37,166 bases of DNA from UBA668 sp049318165 (lineage in GTDB: Bacteria; Actinomycetota; Acidimicrobiia; Acidimicrobiales; Ilumatobacteraceae): the NCBI GenBank assembly GCA_049318165.1, contig JBMOGW010000005.1, forward strand, positions 1-37,166. Direction: 5' to 3'. The translations under genes were made by a program, and so were the position numbers. Below are positions 7,363 through 14,871 of the stretch, piece after piece (the stretch's first letter is position 1; every line of letters starts with the position of its first letter). The notes under the pieces are model-generated. The model saw only the letters and a list, made by a program, of their open reading frames with translations, did not search any database and was not told the DNA's origin.

Positions 7363-8666
7363 GCACACCCGACGTCGACGTCGTCATCGTGGGCGCAGGC
7401 CCGGCGGGCTCGTGCGCGGCGATCGTCGCGGCGCGCGCCGGACTCGACGTGGTGTTGCTCGAGCGTGGCCCGTTCCCCGGCAGCAAGAACATGTACGGCG
7501 GCGTCGTGTACCCGCGCATCCTCGACGGGCTGATCCCGAACTGGTGGGAGGAAGCGCCGATCCAGCGTTGGGTGACGCGGCGCAGCACGATGCTGCTCAC
7601 CGACACGCAGGCGCTGACGGTCGACTTCCGCAGCGAGGCCTGGGGTGCGCCGCCGTACAACGGCGCCACGGCCTTCCGCCCGGACTTCGACCACTGGCTG
7701 GCCGGCCACGCCGAGGCCGCCGGCGCACAACTGCTGGTGGAGACGACGGTGGTCGGGCTGATCCGCGACGCAGGCGGCCGTGTCGTCGGCGTGCGCACCG
7801 ACCGACCCGACGGCGACCTCACCGCACGCGTGGTCATCGCCTGCGACGGTGTGAACAGCTTCCTCGCCAAGGAGGCCGGGCTGTACACGCACACCGACCC
7901 GAAGCACTTCACACTCGGGGTGAAGGAGACGCTGGCGCTGCCGAAGGAAGTGATCGACGAGCGCTTCGGTGTGCGTGAACGCCACGGCGTCGACATCGAG
8001 ATCCTCGGCGGCACGGGCAAGGTGAACGGTGGCGGCTTCCTCTACACCGGCCTCGACACGCTCGCCGTCGGCGCCGTGCTGAAGCTGCCCAAGCTGGCGG
8101 CACAACAGCAGCGACCCGAGCAGATCATCGCCGGGCTGAAGGCGCACCCGGCCATCGCCCCACTGGTGCAGGGTGCGGAGCTGAAGGAGTACAGCGCCCA
8201 CCTCATCCCCGAGGCGGGCCTCGAGATGATGCCGAAGATGGTCGCCGACGGCATGCTCGTCGCAGGTGATGCGGCAGCACTGTGCCTCGCGGCGGGCATC
8301 TGGCTGGAGGGCGTCAACTTCGCGATGGCCAGCGGCATGTACGCCGCAGAGGCCGCGGTGGAGGCCGTCCAGCGCAACGACGTGTCGGCGCAGGGCCTCG
8401 CCGGATATCGCCGGCGGTTGGAGGACACCTTCGTGCTGAAGGACCACCGCAAGCTGCGCCGTGCCCCCGAGCTGGTGCTCAGCGACCGGGTGCAGCACCT
8501 CTACCCCGGCATGGTGGCCAACGTGGTCGAGCGGATGTTCCGCGTCGACAACCCGAACCCCAAGCCCGGGGTGCGGAAGATCCTCGACCAGGAGCGCCGA
8601 CGCGCCGGTGTGCGCCGCCGCGACCTGCTGCGCGACGGGTGGACCGGCTTCAGGAGCTTCGGATGA
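7359..8666 (+). CDS. fixC: FixC-type FAD oxidoreductase (ETF-quinone oxidoreductase family)
   Basis: A 435-residue flavoprotein with an N-terminal dinucleotide-binding motif VIVGAGPAGSCAA, the LLERGPFPGSKNMYGG segment characteristic of FixC/ETF-QO proteins, and a second FAD motif at DGMLVAGDAAALC. The region DNPNPKPGVRKIL near the C-terminus is also typical of FixC. Members take electrons from reduced ETF through FAD and, with the partner ferredoxin FixX, reduce membrane quinone. The ATG at 7359 overlaps the fixB stop as ATGA, and the stop overlaps the fixX start as ATGA. As in other FixC proteins, the Fe-S cluster of mammalian ETF-QO is supplied by the separate FixX subunit. Confidence 0.92.
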   Translation: MSTPDVDVVIVGAGPAGSCAAIVAARAGLDVVLLERGPFPGSKNMYGGVVYPRILDGLIPNWWEEAPIQRWVTRRSTMLLTDTQALTVDFRSEAWGAPPYNGATAFRPDFDHWLAGHAEAAGAQLLVETTVVGLIRDAGGRVVGVRTDRPDGDLTARVVIACDGVNSFLAKEAGLYTHTDPKHFTLGVKETLALPKEVIDERFGVRERHGVDIEILGGTGKVNGGGFLYTGLDTLAVGAVLKLPKLAAQQQRPEQIIAGLKAHPAIAPLVQGAELKEYSAHLIPEAGLEMMPKMVADGMLVAGDAAALCLAAGIWLEGVNFAMASGMYAAEAAVEAVQRNDVSAQGLAGYRRRLEDTFVLKDHRKLRRAPELVLSDRVQHLYPGMVANVVERMFRVDNPNPKPGVRKILDQERRRAGVRRRDLLRDGWTGFRSFG

Positions 8667-8953
8667 CCGACAGCACGATCTCGTTCCAGGAGCGGATGGC
8701 CACCGCCGAGTTCCGCGTGCACCACCAGGCGCACATCGTCGTCGACGGCAAGATCTGCGCCGACTGCAGCACGCGGGAGTGCGTCGTCGCCTGCCCGGCG
8801 AGCCTGTTCGTGCCCACCAGCGACGGGGGCATCGTCTTCAACTACGAGCAGTGCTTCGAGTGCGGCACCTGCTACATGGTCTGCAACCGCGAGGGCGCGG
8901 TGACGTGGCACTACCCGGAGGGCGGCCATGGTGTCGTCTTCCGCCGGACGTGA
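8663..8953 (+). CDS. fixX: FixX ferredoxin-like protein
   Basis: A 96-residue ferredoxin partner of FixC. Cysteines at 64, 67, 70 and 74 (CFECGTCYMVC) give a full [4Fe-4S] motif. A second set at 32, 35, 40 and 44 (CADCSTRECVVAC) is spaced C-x2-C-x4-C-x3-C. The motif YEQCFECGTC and the ending GAVTWHYPEGGHGV are characteristic of FixX. It would relay electrons from FixC flavin to quinone at the membrane. The start is fixed by the ATGA overlap with fixC. Very short spacing to fixA (start 8958). Confidence 0.93.
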   Translation: MTDSTISFQERMATAEFRVHHQAHIVVDGKICADCSTRECVVACPASLFVPTSDGGIVFNYEQCFECGTCYMVCNREGAVTWHYPEGGHGVVFRRT

Positions 8954-8957
8954 TGCG

Positions 8958-9752
8958 ATGAGCATCGTCGCCTGCCTGAAGTGGGTGAGCCACCCGGGTG
9001 AACCGCAGGACGAACGGTTCGCCGGCATGTCGCCGGCCGACCAGTCCGCCCTGGAGTTCGCGCTGCAGCAGGGCGATCGGCTCGGCGTCGGCGTGACCGC
9101 GATCACCGTCGGACCGTCGGGCGCCGACAAGGTGCTGCGCGACGCCCTGGCGTGCGGCGCAGCGCGAGCGATTCGCGTCGAGGCCCCGACCACCACTGCG
9201 GGCACCGACATCGCGACGGCGATCGCCGACCACATCGCCGGCGCCGACTGGGTGTGGTGCGGGGACTATTCGCTCGACCGTGGCGCCGGCAGTGTGCCGC
9301 CGTTCGTCGCCGCGCACCTCGGCGCCGAGCAGGCGCTCGGGGTGATCCACGTCGATCTCGAGGACGGCGCCGTGCGCGCCACCCGCCGCCTGGACGGCGG
9401 CCGCCGCGAGCTGCTCGAGGTGCATGCACCTGCCGTCGTGTCGGTGGAAGGGGCGACCGCCCGGTTGCGTCGCGCCGGCCTGCAGGCGCTGCGACGTGCC
9501 TCGGACGCCACGATCGACGTGGTGCCGGCGACCACGCCGATCCATCGAGCGGAGTTCATGGTGCGCCCCTACCGTCCCCGGGCCCGCGAGCTGCCCGCAC
9601 CGGCGGGCGCGGCACCCCTCGACCGGCTCCGCGCCCTCACCGACGCGGCCGCGGCGTCGGCCGCCCGGGGCGAGCTGGTCACCCTGGCTCCGGCCGACGC
9701 CGCGGCGCGCATCGTCCAGTCGCTACGCGACTGGGGTTACCTCACGCCCTGA
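8958..9752 (+). CDS. fixA: Electron transfer flavoprotein beta subunit, FixA/EtfB type
   Basis: A 264-residue ETF beta subunit. The start MSIVACLKWV matches the canonical beta-strand opening of the family, favouring ATG 8958 over an in-frame ATG at 8928. AMP/FAD-domain signatures are present: DQSALEFALQQGD, a helix around GADKVLRDALACGAARAIRV, and WVWCGDYSLDRGAGSVPPF, the equivalent of the family's D..TGQVGP loop with altered residues. That change suggests a FixA specialised for its own partner rather than a general beta-oxidation ETF. It is last of the fixB-C-X-A operon. Its last 30 bases overlap the convergent drug exporter gene. Confidence 0.9.
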   Translation: MSIVACLKWVSHPGEPQDERFAGMSPADQSALEFALQQGDRLGVGVTAITVGPSGADKVLRDALACGAARAIRVEAPTTTAGTDIATAIADHIAGADWVWCGDYSLDRGAGSVPPFVAAHLGAEQALGVIHVDLEDGAVRATRRLDGGRRELLEVHAPAVVSVEGATARLRRAGLQALRRASDATIDVVPATTPIHRAEFMVRPYRPRARELPAPAGAAPLDRLRALTDAAAASAARGELVTLAPADAAARIVQSLRDWGYLTP

Positions 9753-11402
9753 GGTACCCGTTGCGTCGGCGATGCCGGTGCCGGTGCCGGTGCCGACGGC
9801 GTCATGGTGAAGATGGCCACGGCTGGGCAACCAACGGAAGGCGACGAGTGCACCGACGAGCGTGACGCCCGCCGACACCCACGACCCGGCGTGGAAGCCC
9901 TTCATGAACGACTCGTTCACGGCGTTCTGGACGAGGGCCTGTGCGTCCGGGCCGAACTGTTCGCCGGCCGCCGTCGCCACCGCGGCACCCGCGCCCACCG
10001 ACTGCTTCGCGGTGACCAGCGCCTCGGCGGGCACCGGCGTGCCGGTCAGCAACTCGCCGAGCTTGCCGGCATAGATCGACGCGAACAGCGAGCCGACGAT
10101 GGCCACGCCGAGGGTGCCGCCGAGCTCTCGTGCCGTGTCGTTGACGGCCGAGCCGACGCCCGCCTTCTCCGGCGGTAGCGAACCCATGATCGCCTCCGTG
10201 GCCGGCGCGTTCACCAGGCCCAGGCCGCCGCCCATCAGCAGCATCTGGCCGACGATCAGCCAGTAGCTCGACTCGACGTGCAGCGTCGTGGTCCAGGCGA
10301 AGCCGACGGACATCGAGAACAGGCCCGCCGCGACGACCGGCTTCGTGCCGAACCGCTGCGCGAGCTTGGCGGAGATCGGGGCGGCGATGCCGGTGAACAG
10401 CGCGAACGGCACGGTGCGAACTCCGGCCTGCAACGTGTCGTAACCGCGGACGAACTGGAAGTACTGCGTCACCATGAAGATGAAGCCGAACAGGGCGAAG
10501 AACGCAAAGGTGACGCTGATGCTCCCCGCGGAGAACCGCAGGTTGCTGAACACCCGCACGTCGAGCATCGGGTGGTCCGAGCGTCGCTCCCACCACACGA
10601 ACGTGGTGAGCAGTGCGGCGGCCGCACCGAAGGCGACGAACGACTCGACGCTGGTCCAGCCGTGGTGCGGGCCTTCGATCACCGCCCAGACGAGGGTGGA
10701 CACGCCGAGGATGGACAGCACCAGGCCGAGCGGGTCGAAGCGGTGGATCGTGGTGTCCCGCGACGTGGGCACGCGGAGGGCGACGAGCACGACTGCGATG
10801 GCGACGAGCGGCACGTTCACGAGGAACACCGAGCCCCACCAGAAGTGCTCGAGCAGCAGCCCACCGGTGACCGGACCGAGTGCGATCGCCAGGCCGCTGG
10901 TGGCGGCCCAGACCGAGATGGCGACCGCACGCTCCTTGGGAACCGTGAAGACGTTGACGAGGATGGCCAACGTGGCGGGGAAGATGAGCGCACCGCCGAT
11001 GCCCATCAACGCACGCCACATGATCAGCTGCTCGGCCGACCCGGCGAACGCCGCGCCGGCGGACGTGGCGGCGAACAGGCCGAGGCCGACGAGCAGGACG
11101 CCCTTGCGGCCGACCCGGTCGCCCAGGCTGCCGGCCGCCATCAGCAGACCGGCGAAGACCAGCACGTAGGCGTCGACGATCCACTGCAGCTGACTGGTGG
11201 TGGCGCCGAGCTCGCGGACGAACGTGGGCAACGCCACGTTCACGATCGTCCCGTCGACGACGATGATGAACACGGTCGTGCACAGCACGGCCAGCACGAG
11301 CCAGCGTGACGGCGCGGCGCCGTGTCGATCGTCGTCGGTGGCGGCGACCATCGCCGAGGCGGCCAGGTGCGGTGGCACCGAGGTGTCGGGGTGGTGATCC
11401 AT
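9723..11402 (-). CDS. MFS drug exporter, EmrB/QacA (DHA2, 14 TM) family
   Basis: A 559-residue membrane protein with about 14 hydrophobic helices, the size usual for the DHA2 branch. Motifs: VDGTIVNVALPTF in TM1 (the DHA2 motif with an acidic residue), LQWIVDAYVL, GSLGDRVGRKGVLL (MFS motif A between TM2 and TM3) and ALGPVTGGLLLEHFWWGSVFLVNVP (antiporter motif C). It should export drugs or other hydrophobic compounds by proton exchange. The tail contains a hexanucleotide repeat encoding Gly-Thr-Gly-Thr-Gly-Thr-Gly. It is transcribed away from the TetR-mftE-mftF operon, across an AT-rich palindrome, and is the obvious target of that TetR. GGAG lies about nine bases before the start ATG. Confidence 0.93.
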   Translation of the reverse strand: MDHHPDTSVPPHLAASAMVAATDDDRHGAAPSRWLVLAVLCTTVFIIVVDGTIVNVALPTFVRELGATTSQLQWIVDAYVLVFAGLLMAAGSLGDRVGRKGVLLVGLGLFAATSAGAAFAGSAEQLIMWRALMGIGGALIFPATLAILVNVFTVPKERAVAISVWAATSGLAIALGPVTGGLLLEHFWWGSVFLVNVPLVAIAVVLVALRVPTSRDTTIHRFDPLGLVLSILGVSTLVWAVIEGPHHGWTSVESFVAFGAAAALLTTFVWWERRSDHPMLDVRVFSNLRFSAGSISVTFAFFALFGFIFMVTQYFQFVRGYDTLQAGVRTVPFALFTGIAAPISAKLAQRFGTKPVVAAGLFSMSVGFAWTTTLHVESSYWLIVGQMLLMGGGLGLVNAPATEAIMGSLPPEKAGVGSAVNDTARELGGTLGVAIVGSLFASIYAGKLGELLTGTPVPAEALVTAKQSVGAGAAVATAAGEQFGPDAQALVQNAVNESFMKGFHAGSWVSAGVTLVGALVAFRWLPSRGHLHHDAVGTGTGTGIADATGTSGREVTPVA

Positions 11403-11417
11403 GGGGGTACTCCGTGT

Positions 11418-11467
11418 GGGTGATCGGGGTGGGGTGATCGGGGTGGATGATCGCGGGTGGAAGATCG
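11418..11467. repeat. Iterated GATCG repeat, four copies at 13-15 base spacing
   Basis: GGGTGATCGGGGTG occurs twice directly in tandem (11418-11431 and 11432-11445). Two degenerate copies follow, with GATCG at 11449 and 11463. The tract lies in the leader of the exporter gene, between its start and the AT-rich palindrome. It could be a protein-binding array or simple slippage; the sequence does not decide. Confidence 0.6.
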
Positions 11468-11496
11468 CGGACGGTGTGTCTCGTTCAGCACGACGC

Positions 11497-11522
11497 TATA
11501 TCATTGTTATCACGATGTTGTA
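11497..11522. promoter_or_regulatory. Imperfect palindrome, candidate TetR operator
   Basis: A 26-base imperfect palindrome in which 9 of 13 arm positions are symmetric. Its core reads CATtGTtATcACgATG (11502-11517). It is an AT-rich island in otherwise GC-rich DNA and lies in the divergent region between the exporter and the TetR gene, the usual place for a TetR operator. A TATCAT sequence inside it (11499-11504) could be a -10 box. Confidence 0.5.
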
Positions 11523-11591
11523 CCAGCGCAACCCCCCAGCGCCACGATCCCGGCATGACGTCGGACACACCCCTCCCGACCCCCGATGGCG

Positions 11592-11597
11592 TAACGT
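11592..11597 (+). promoter_or_regulatory. -10 box of the TetR-mftE-mftF operon (leaderless)
   Basis: TAACGT is followed by 7 bases and GTG 11605, the spacing for transcription starting at the start codon. This favours GTG 11605 as the true start of the regulator. Confidence 0.45.
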
Positions 11598-11604
11598 GAC
11601 CGAC

Positions 11605-12198
11605 GTGACCACGGCACATGTGACGGGGCTCGACGAGGTGGGCGCGACGCTGTTGACGGCGGCGAGTCGCCTCCTCGCCGACGAGGGCCCCGCCTCGCTG
11701 ACCGTGCGGCGCATCGCCGCCGACGCCGGAGTGAGCACGATGAACGTGTACTCGCGTTTCGGCGGCAAGCTCGGGGTCGTCGAGCACCTGTTCCTGCAGG
11801 GCTTCGGCCTGCTCGCGGACGCAATGGCGGCCGTGCCGCTCACCGACCGGCCCGACGACGACCTGCGCCGCTGCGGCGACGCCTACCGCGTGTTCGCGCT
11901 CTCCCACCCGACGCTGTACTCGGTGATGTTCGACCGCGTCATGGCCGACTACGAGCCCTCCGAGGCGGCGATGGCCGTCGCGTTCCACACGCTCGACCAT
12001 CTCGCGCAACGCATCCAGCGCTGCATCGACGCCGGGCTGTTCCGCGAGGGTCCCGCCCTCCACTTCGCGGCCATCGTGTGGAGCACCTGCCACGGCGTCG
12101 TGATCCTCGAACTGCGCCGGAAGATGGACGACATCGTCGCCTGGGACGTCGTCTACCGCGACGCCTGCGACAACGTGGTGCGCGGACTGCGGCGATGA
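11605..12198 (+). CDS. TetR/AcrR regulator with WHG-type C-terminal domain
   Basis: A 197-residue regulator. The N-terminal helix-turn-helix is clear: LTVRRIAADAGVSTMNVYSRF (about residues 32-52), preceded by the helix with AASRLLADEGPASL. The C-terminal ligand domain contains YSVMFDR and IVWSTCHGVVILEL, the pattern of the WHG domain found in some TetR proteins. It probably represses the divergent drug exporter and its own operon through the palindrome at 11497-11522. Its stop overlaps the mftE start as ATGA, so it also controls, or at least shares a transcript with, two mycofactocin genes. I cannot say it is the canonical MftR. Alternative starts are GTG 11596 and ATG 11515; the latter adds a Pro/Arg-rich tail. 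Confidence 0.88.
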   Translation: MTTAHVTGLDEVGATLLTAASRLLADEGPASLTVRRIAADAGVSTMNVYSRFGGKLGVVEHLFLQGFGLLADAMAAVPLTDRPDDDLRRCGDAYRVFALSHPTLYSVMFDRVMADYEPSEAAMAVAFHTLDHLAQRIQRCIDAGLFREGPALHFAAIVWSTCHGVVILELRRKMDDIVAWDVVYRDACDNVVRGLRR

Positions 12199-12881
12199 CC
12201 GTGCACCTCGGCCGCACCACCTGGACCGAGCACCACCGTCGCGACCGGCCGGCGGTGCTGGTGGTGCCGATCGGCTCGTGCGAGCAGCACGGTCCGCACC
12301 TGCCGCTCGACACCGACACCCGCGTCGCCGCGGCGCTCGCCGAGAACCTGGCGAGCAAGTTCGACGAGGGCGAGCTGCTCGTCACGCCACCCGTCACGAT
12401 CACGGCGAGCGGCGAGCACGCCGGGTTCCCAGGCACGCTCTCCATCGGCAACGAGGTGATGGAGCACCTGGTGGTCGAACTGGTGCGCAGCGCCGACTGG
12501 AGCCGCGGCGTGGTGCTGGTGAACGGTCACGGCGGCAACCGCGTGCCGGTCGAGCGGGCCGTCCGTCGGTTGCACGGCGAGGGCCGGAAGGTGCTGTCGT
12601 GGTGGCCGCGTGTGCCCGGCGGCGACGCGCACGCCGGCGACACCGAGACCTCGCTGATGCTCGCCATCGCCCCCGACCTGGTGCGCATGCACCGCGCCGA
12701 GGTGGGCGTCACCGCACCCCTCGGCGACCTGATCGACGAGATCCGCGAGGGCGGCATCGTCTCGGTCAGCCGCAATGGCGTCCTCGGCGACCCGCTGCGT
12801 GCCTCGGCGACCGCGGGGCGGACGATGCTCACCCGCCTGTCCATCGACCTGGTCGCGGCCGTCGACGAATGGCTGGAGTGA
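12195..12881 (+). CDS. mftE: Mycofactocin precursor peptidase MftE (creatininase family)
   Basis: A 228-residue creatininase-family metalloenzyme. The metal-binding signature is PIGSCEQHGPHLPLDTDT, with Glu30, His32 and Asp41 as expected ligands. VLVNGHGGN (His112) and GDAHAGDTETSLML (His146, Glu151) follow, all typical of the family. In mycofactocin maturation MftE removes the C-terminal dipeptide-derived part of the MftC-modified MftA peptide, releasing AHDP, a cyclised Val-Tyr product. The length and the immediately following mftF-like glycosyltransferase support MftE over creatininase or the riboflavin enzyme FAPy deformylase, which share the fold. The gene overlaps tetR (ATGA) and mftF (by 4-13 bases). 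Confidence 0.88.
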   Translation: MTVHLGRTTWTEHHRRDRPAVLVVPIGSCEQHGPHLPLDTDTRVAAALAENLASKFDEGELLVTPPVTITASGEHAGFPGTLSIGNEVMEHLVVELVRSADWSRGVVLVNGHGGNRVPVERAVRRLHGEGRKVLSWWPRVPGGDAHAGDTETSLMLAIAPDLVRMHRAEVGVTAPLGDLIDEIREGGIVSVSRNGVLGDPLRASATAGRTMLTRLSIDLVAAVDEWLE

Positions 12882-14218
12882 CCCGCTACCGCACGGATCG
12901 CTCGTGGCGCGCGCCGGGCGACGGCCGTGTGGTGATCGCCGGCTCACCGCTGCGGCTGTTCCGTCTCTCGGCCGGGGGTGCGCACGTGCTCGCCGCGGCG
13001 CAGACCGGCGAGCAGCCACCGACCGAACTGGTGACCCGGATGCTCGACCGCTTCGTCGACGCCGGCGCGCTGCACCCGCTGCCGGAGGATGGGCCGTTCA
13101 CCGCCGACGACGTGACGGTGGTGGTGCCCGCCTACCGGACGACACCGCACCCGCCCGCCGGTACGCGCGTGATCGTCGTCGACGACGCCAGCCCGGAGCC
13201 GCTCGCCGTCGGGCCGGATGTGACGACGCTGCGCCTCCCCCTCAACGGCGGACCGGCCGCAGCCCGCAACGCGGGCCTCGCCGAGGTGACGACGCCGCTC
13301 GTGGCGTTCGTCGATGCCGATGTCGTGCTTCCCGACGGGTGGCTCGACGGCCTGCTGCCGCACTTCGCCGATCCCCGCGTGGCGCTGGTGGCGCCCCGGG
13401 TGCGCGGCAGCGACGACCTGGGCGCACTGGCCGCGTACGAGCGCCGCAACAGTCCGCTCGACCTCGGTGACGAGCCGGCGCGCATCGCGGCGGGAACCCG
13501 TGTCAGCTACGTGCCCGCGGCAGCGATCGTGTGCCGGGTGGACGCGGTGCGCTCGGTGGGCGGCTTCGCGCCCGACATGCGTGTCGGCGAGGACGTCGAC
13601 CTGGTGTGGCGACTGACCGATGCCGGCCACCGCTGCCGCTACGAGCCGACGGTGGTGGTGCAGCATCACCCCCGCCCCGACCTCACCGCGCTCCTTCGCC
13701 AACGCTTCGGGTACGGACGGTCGGCGGGTCCGCTCGCTCGACGTCATCCCGGTGCGCTCGCCCCGGTCCGCATGAGCGGATGGAGCGCCGGCGTGTGGGC
13801 CCTCGTGGCACTGCGTCGACCGGTGCTCGCGCTGGCGCTGGCCGCCGGCACGACGGTGGCGCTGCGCCGCAAGCTGGCCGACCTCCCGACGCAGGAGGTC
13901 GCCCGCCTCACCCTGCTCGGCCACCTCGGTGCCGGTGGCCAGCTGGCGCAGGCCACGACACGTGCCTGGTGGCCGGTTGCCGCAGTCGCAGCGCTCGTGT
14001 CACGTCGGGCACGGACGGCGTTGCTCGCGGCGCTGGCGGTGCCGCCGCTGGTGGACGCCGCTCGCCGTCGATCCACGGCCGCGATCGTCGACGCACCGCT
14101 GCGCTGGCTGGACGAGGGTGCCTACTGCGCCGGCGTGTGGCGGGGCGCCTGGGACGAGCGAACGGCCGAGCCGCTGCTGCCGTCGTTCAGCGCGTGGCCG
14201 CCGCGAGGCGACCGCTGA
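12869..14218 (+). CDS. mftF: Mycofactocin glycosyltransferase MftF
   Basis: A 449-residue family-2-type glycosyltransferase. An N-terminal domain of about 80 residues (VVIAGSPLRLFRLSAGGAHV) resembles the PqqD-like region seen ahead of the catalytic domain in MftF. The GT-A domain follows: VTVVVPAYR, VIVVDDASPEP (sugar-nucleotide site), NGGPAAARNAGL, AFVDADVVLP (DxD-type motif at 149-151) and MRVGEDVDLVWRLTDAGH (catalytic ED motif). The C-terminus has hydrophobic segments, for example around LVALRRPVLALALAAGT, suggesting membrane association. MftF adds beta-1,4-glucose units to the mycofactocin core. The start is ATG 12869 or GTG 12878, which shares GTGA with the mftE stop. The 3' end overlaps the convergent DUF4395 gene by 32 bases. 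Confidence 0.88.
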   Translation: MAGVTRYRTDRSWRAPGDGRVVIAGSPLRLFRLSAGGAHVLAAAQTGEQPPTELVTRMLDRFVDAGALHPLPEDGPFTADDVTVVVPAYRTTPHPPAGTRVIVVDDASPEPLAVGPDVTTLRLPLNGGPAAARNAGLAEVTTPLVAFVDADVVLPDGWLDGLLPHFADPRVALVAPRVRGSDDLGALAAYERRNSPLDLGDEPARIAAGTRVSYVPAAAIVCRVDAVRSVGGFAPDMRVGEDVDLVWRLTDAGHRCRYEPTVVVQHHPRPDLTALLRQRFGYGRSAGPLARRHPGALAPVRMSGWSAGVWALVALRRPVLALALAAGTTVALRRKLADLPTQEVARLTLLGHLGAGGQLAQATTRAWWPVAAVAALVSRRARTALLAALAVPPLVDAARRRSTAAIVDAPLRWLDEGAYCAGVWRGAWDERTAEPLLPSFSAWPPRGDR

Positions 14219-14684
14219 TGTCGTTGCACTCGACGCAGACACTCTCGGGGATGACGCCGAGCTTCATCAGCTGACCGAAGGCGATGCAGCCGAGGCACAG
14301 CGCGAACACCGACTCGAGCGTCGCGGCGACCACCAGGCCGGCGATCAGCACCAACGACACCGTCGTGGCACCGAACGCGGTGGCCACCAGCGCGCCGCCG
14401 CTGAACACCAGGCCGACACCCTGTGCGAAGCGCTTGGGCGGGCCGGGCACGAAGCGGTGCTCGACGTGGATCCGCGGGGTGATCACGCGGGTGACGAATT
14501 GGCCGAGCGGGCTGAACCGGGGACCGGACAGCACGCGGGCCAGGAAGCCGTACGCCAGCGGCACGAGCAGCCACCACTCGCGCACCAGCAGGTACACGAC
14601 GCCCTGGAGCACCACGCCGGCGGCGACCAGACGGGCCGAGGTCTCGTTCACCGGGTTGGGGAATCCGAACAGCCGACTGCGCAT
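14187..14684 (-). CDS. DUF4395 family membrane protein
   Basis: A 165-residue integral membrane protein. It opens with FGFPNPVNETSARLVAAGV, the conserved DUF4395 beginning with the NPVNE-type motif. Hydrophobic helices lie around GVVLQGVVYLLV, WWLLVPLAYGFLARVL, LVFSGGALVATAFG and TVSLVLIAGLVVAATLES. The C-terminal FALCLGCIAFGQLMKLG and VCVECND carry two Cys pairs that could bind metal or be redox active. DUF4395 genes are often next to sulfurtransferase or thioredoxin genes; none is adjacent here. ATG 14684 is preceded at 7 bases by a TACGAT box. Confidence 0.85.
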   Translation of the reverse strand: MRSRLFGFPNPVNETSARLVAAGVVLQGVVYLLVREWWLLVPLAYGFLARVLSGPRFSPLGQFVTRVITPRIHVEHRFVPGPPKRFAQGVGLVFSGGALVATAFGATTVSLVLIAGLVVAATLESVFALCLGCIAFGQLMKLGVIPESVCVECNDISGRLAAATR

Positions 14685-14691
14685 GTGAGTG

Positions 14692-14697
14692 ATCGTA
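14692..14697 (-). promoter_or_regulatory. -10 box of the DUF4395 gene (leaderless)
   Basis: On the minus strand TACGAT is followed by CACTCAC and ATG 14684. The 7-base spacing indicates a leaderless transcript. Confidence 0.5.
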
Positions 14698-14704
14698 GAC
14701 CGAT

Positions 14705-14729
14705 AATCCCGATCGGACAACTCGGGATT
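14705..14729. promoter_or_regulatory. Perfect 8-bp inverted repeat, candidate operator
   Basis: AATCCCGA (14705-14712), nine bases, then TCGGGATT (14722-14729): two perfect arms. It begins eight bases upstream of the DUF4395 -10 box, where the -35 element should be, so a bound factor could repress or activate this gene. A shorter palindrome CCGATCGG (14709-14716) overlaps the left arm. Confidence 0.5.
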
Positions 14730-14858
14730 CCCGCGATCCGGAGTGACCGTGTCACCGCAATGCCGGGTTCACGCCCCGTGTCAGGTCGCGGGCGGACCGC
14801 CAGCGATGGCGGTGGGGCCGCGACACGAAGCAGCGGCGTGGGTGGCACACCGGGCCAC

Positions 14859-14864
14859 TACGGT
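14859..14864 (+). promoter_or_regulatory. -10 box of the racemase-like gene (leaderless)
   Basis: TACGGT is followed by GGCGGGG and ATG 14872, again 7 bases. The GGCGGGG stretch could also serve weakly as a ribosome site. Confidence 0.5.
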
Positions 14865-14871
14865 GGCGGGG

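Noticed and set aside
9770..9796. Hexanucleotide tract of CCGGTG-type repeats as an independent element
   Set aside because: It is in frame within the exporter C-terminus (Gly-Thr repeats) and is simple codon-level low complexity.
14685..14871. Possible mycofactocin precursor peptide (MftA) near mftF
   Set aside because: No short frame ending in an IDGMCGVY-like sequence was found here or in the other gaps; the region holds promoters and an inverted repeat.
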